Of a DNA stretch of 6,126 bases, positions 5,585 through 6,126 are shown one piece after another. A model generated the notes under the pieces. It worked only from the letters and a program-made list of their open reading frames with translations. It ran no database searches and was not told where the DNA came from. The first letter of the stretch is position 1. The number at the start of each line of letters is the position of its first letter. The position numbers and the translations under genes are program-made. The DNA is from Chitinophagaceae bacterium (GTDB lineage Bacteria > Bacteroidota > Bacteroidia > Chitinophagales > Chitinophagaceae): positions 1 to 6,126 of the forward strand of contig JAACZX010000151.1 in assembly GCA_009996555.1 (NCBI GenBank), read 5' to 3'.

Positions 5585-6126
5585 ATGAAAGTTACCGAGC
5601 ATATCGCACAGGCAAAAGACACACTGGTATCTTTTGAAATTCTTCCGCCACTGAAAGGCAAGACCATTAACTCCATTTTTGATCATCTTGATCCGTTGAT
5701 GGAGTTTAAACCATCATGGATCAATGTAACGTATCACCGTGCAGAGCAGGTGTTTAAGAAAAAAGCTGATGGCACATTTGTAAAGGTGGAAGTAAGAAAG
5801 CGCCCCGGCACGGTGGGCATTTGTGCTGCATTGCAAAACCATTATGATCTTGATGCTGTACCGCATTTGATTTGTGGTGGTTTTTCCAAGCGTGAAACAG
5901 AAGATGCATTGATCGATCTGAATTTTATTGGTGTACAGAATGTATTGGTACTACGGGGCGATGCTGCCAAGAACGAAACGTTTTTTGAACCACATCCCGA
6001 TGGTCATCGTTTAGCAATTGACTTATTGAAGCAGACCATCAATCTTAATCATGGTATTTACCTTGAAGATGATATCCGTGATGGGTTCCGTACCGATTTT
6101 TGTGCAGGTGTGGCAGGTTATCCTGA
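5585..6126 (+). CDS. metF: Methylenetetrahydrofolate reductase MetF, N-terminal part (cut by window edge)
   Basis: Cytoplasmic FAD-dependent enzyme that reduces 5,10-methylenetetrahydrofolate to 5-methyltetrahydrofolate, the methyl donor for methionine synthase. The window holds the first 180 residues of a protein usually around 300-320 long; the frame is open to the right edge. Visible motifs of the TIM-barrel fold: SFEILPP at 16-22 with Glu18 in the position of the catalytic glutamate (E. coli Glu28), NVTY at 47-50, PHLICGG at 93-99, the flavin-site LRGD at 123-126 and AGYP at 177-180. A lysine-rich insertion at about 57-73 ([18 protein letters not shown]) precedes the VGICAALQ strand; I recall the same in other Bacteroidota MetF proteins. 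The ATG at 5585 gives the normal short N-terminus, and a strong promoter lies just upstream. It is transcribed away from lptB and has no evident functional link to it. Confidence 0.95.
   Translation, partial: MKVTEHIAQAKDTLVSFEILPPLKGKTINSIFDHLDPLMEFKPSWINVTYHRAEQVFKKKADGTFVKVEVRKRPGTVGICAALQNHYDLDAVPHLICGGFSKRETEDALIDLNFIGVQNVLVLRGDAAKNETFFEPHPDGHRLAIDLLKQTINLNHGIYLEDDIRDGFRTDFCAGVAGYP

Noticed and set aside
5571..5585. CAGCAGCAGCA run just before the metF ATG
   Set aside because: Three trinucleotide units are too few to call a repeat locus. It is not a ribosome binding site.
1..6126. Mobile element, defence system, CRISPR array or RNA gene
   Set aside because: I saw no transposase, terminal repeats, integrase, spaced repeats, tRNA-like cloverleaf or rRNA segments on either strand.

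Overview
The window looks like chromosomal DNA from a member of the Bacteroidota, most likely the Chitinophagaceae or a near relative. This rests on the moderate-to-low GC content, the lack of Shine-Dalgarno sequences before the starts, several good matches to the Bacteroidota promoter consensus (TTTG, about 20 nt, TAnnTTTG), and the lineage-typical look of the MetF, FabG and LptB proteins. The genus-level guess is inference. I see no tRNA, rRNA, CRISPR array, IS element or phage gene.

Layout: all genes except the last lie on the minus strand. From the right, a divergent region of about 150 bp separates metF (plus strand, cut by the window end) from lptB (minus). After lptB, 49 bp further on, comes a GH3-family adenylating enzyme. 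It overlaps a PhyH-family 2-oxoglutarate oxygenase by 4 bp (ATGA), and 32 bp later comes fabG, closed by a strong hairpin terminator. Next is a small secreted protein of unknown function with its own candidate promoter, then a 221-bp spacer with a perfect 10-bp inverted repeat, and finally the N-terminal half of a SulP anion transporter, cut by the left window end.

Functionally, metF (one-carbon metabolism), lptB (lipopolysaccharide export ATPase) and fabG (fatty-acid elongation) are housekeeping genes. The most interesting part is the GH3-PhyH pair between lptB and fabG. An acyl-acid adenylating/amidating enzyme is translationally coupled to an Fe(II)/2-oxoglutarate oxygenase, which suggests an uncharacterised acyl or small-molecule modification route. 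The substrate cannot be read from sequence. The remaining observations concern regulation: candidate promoters, a shared terminator/promoter segment, an in-frame 12-bp repeat at the SulP start, and an uncertain non-ATG start for lptB.
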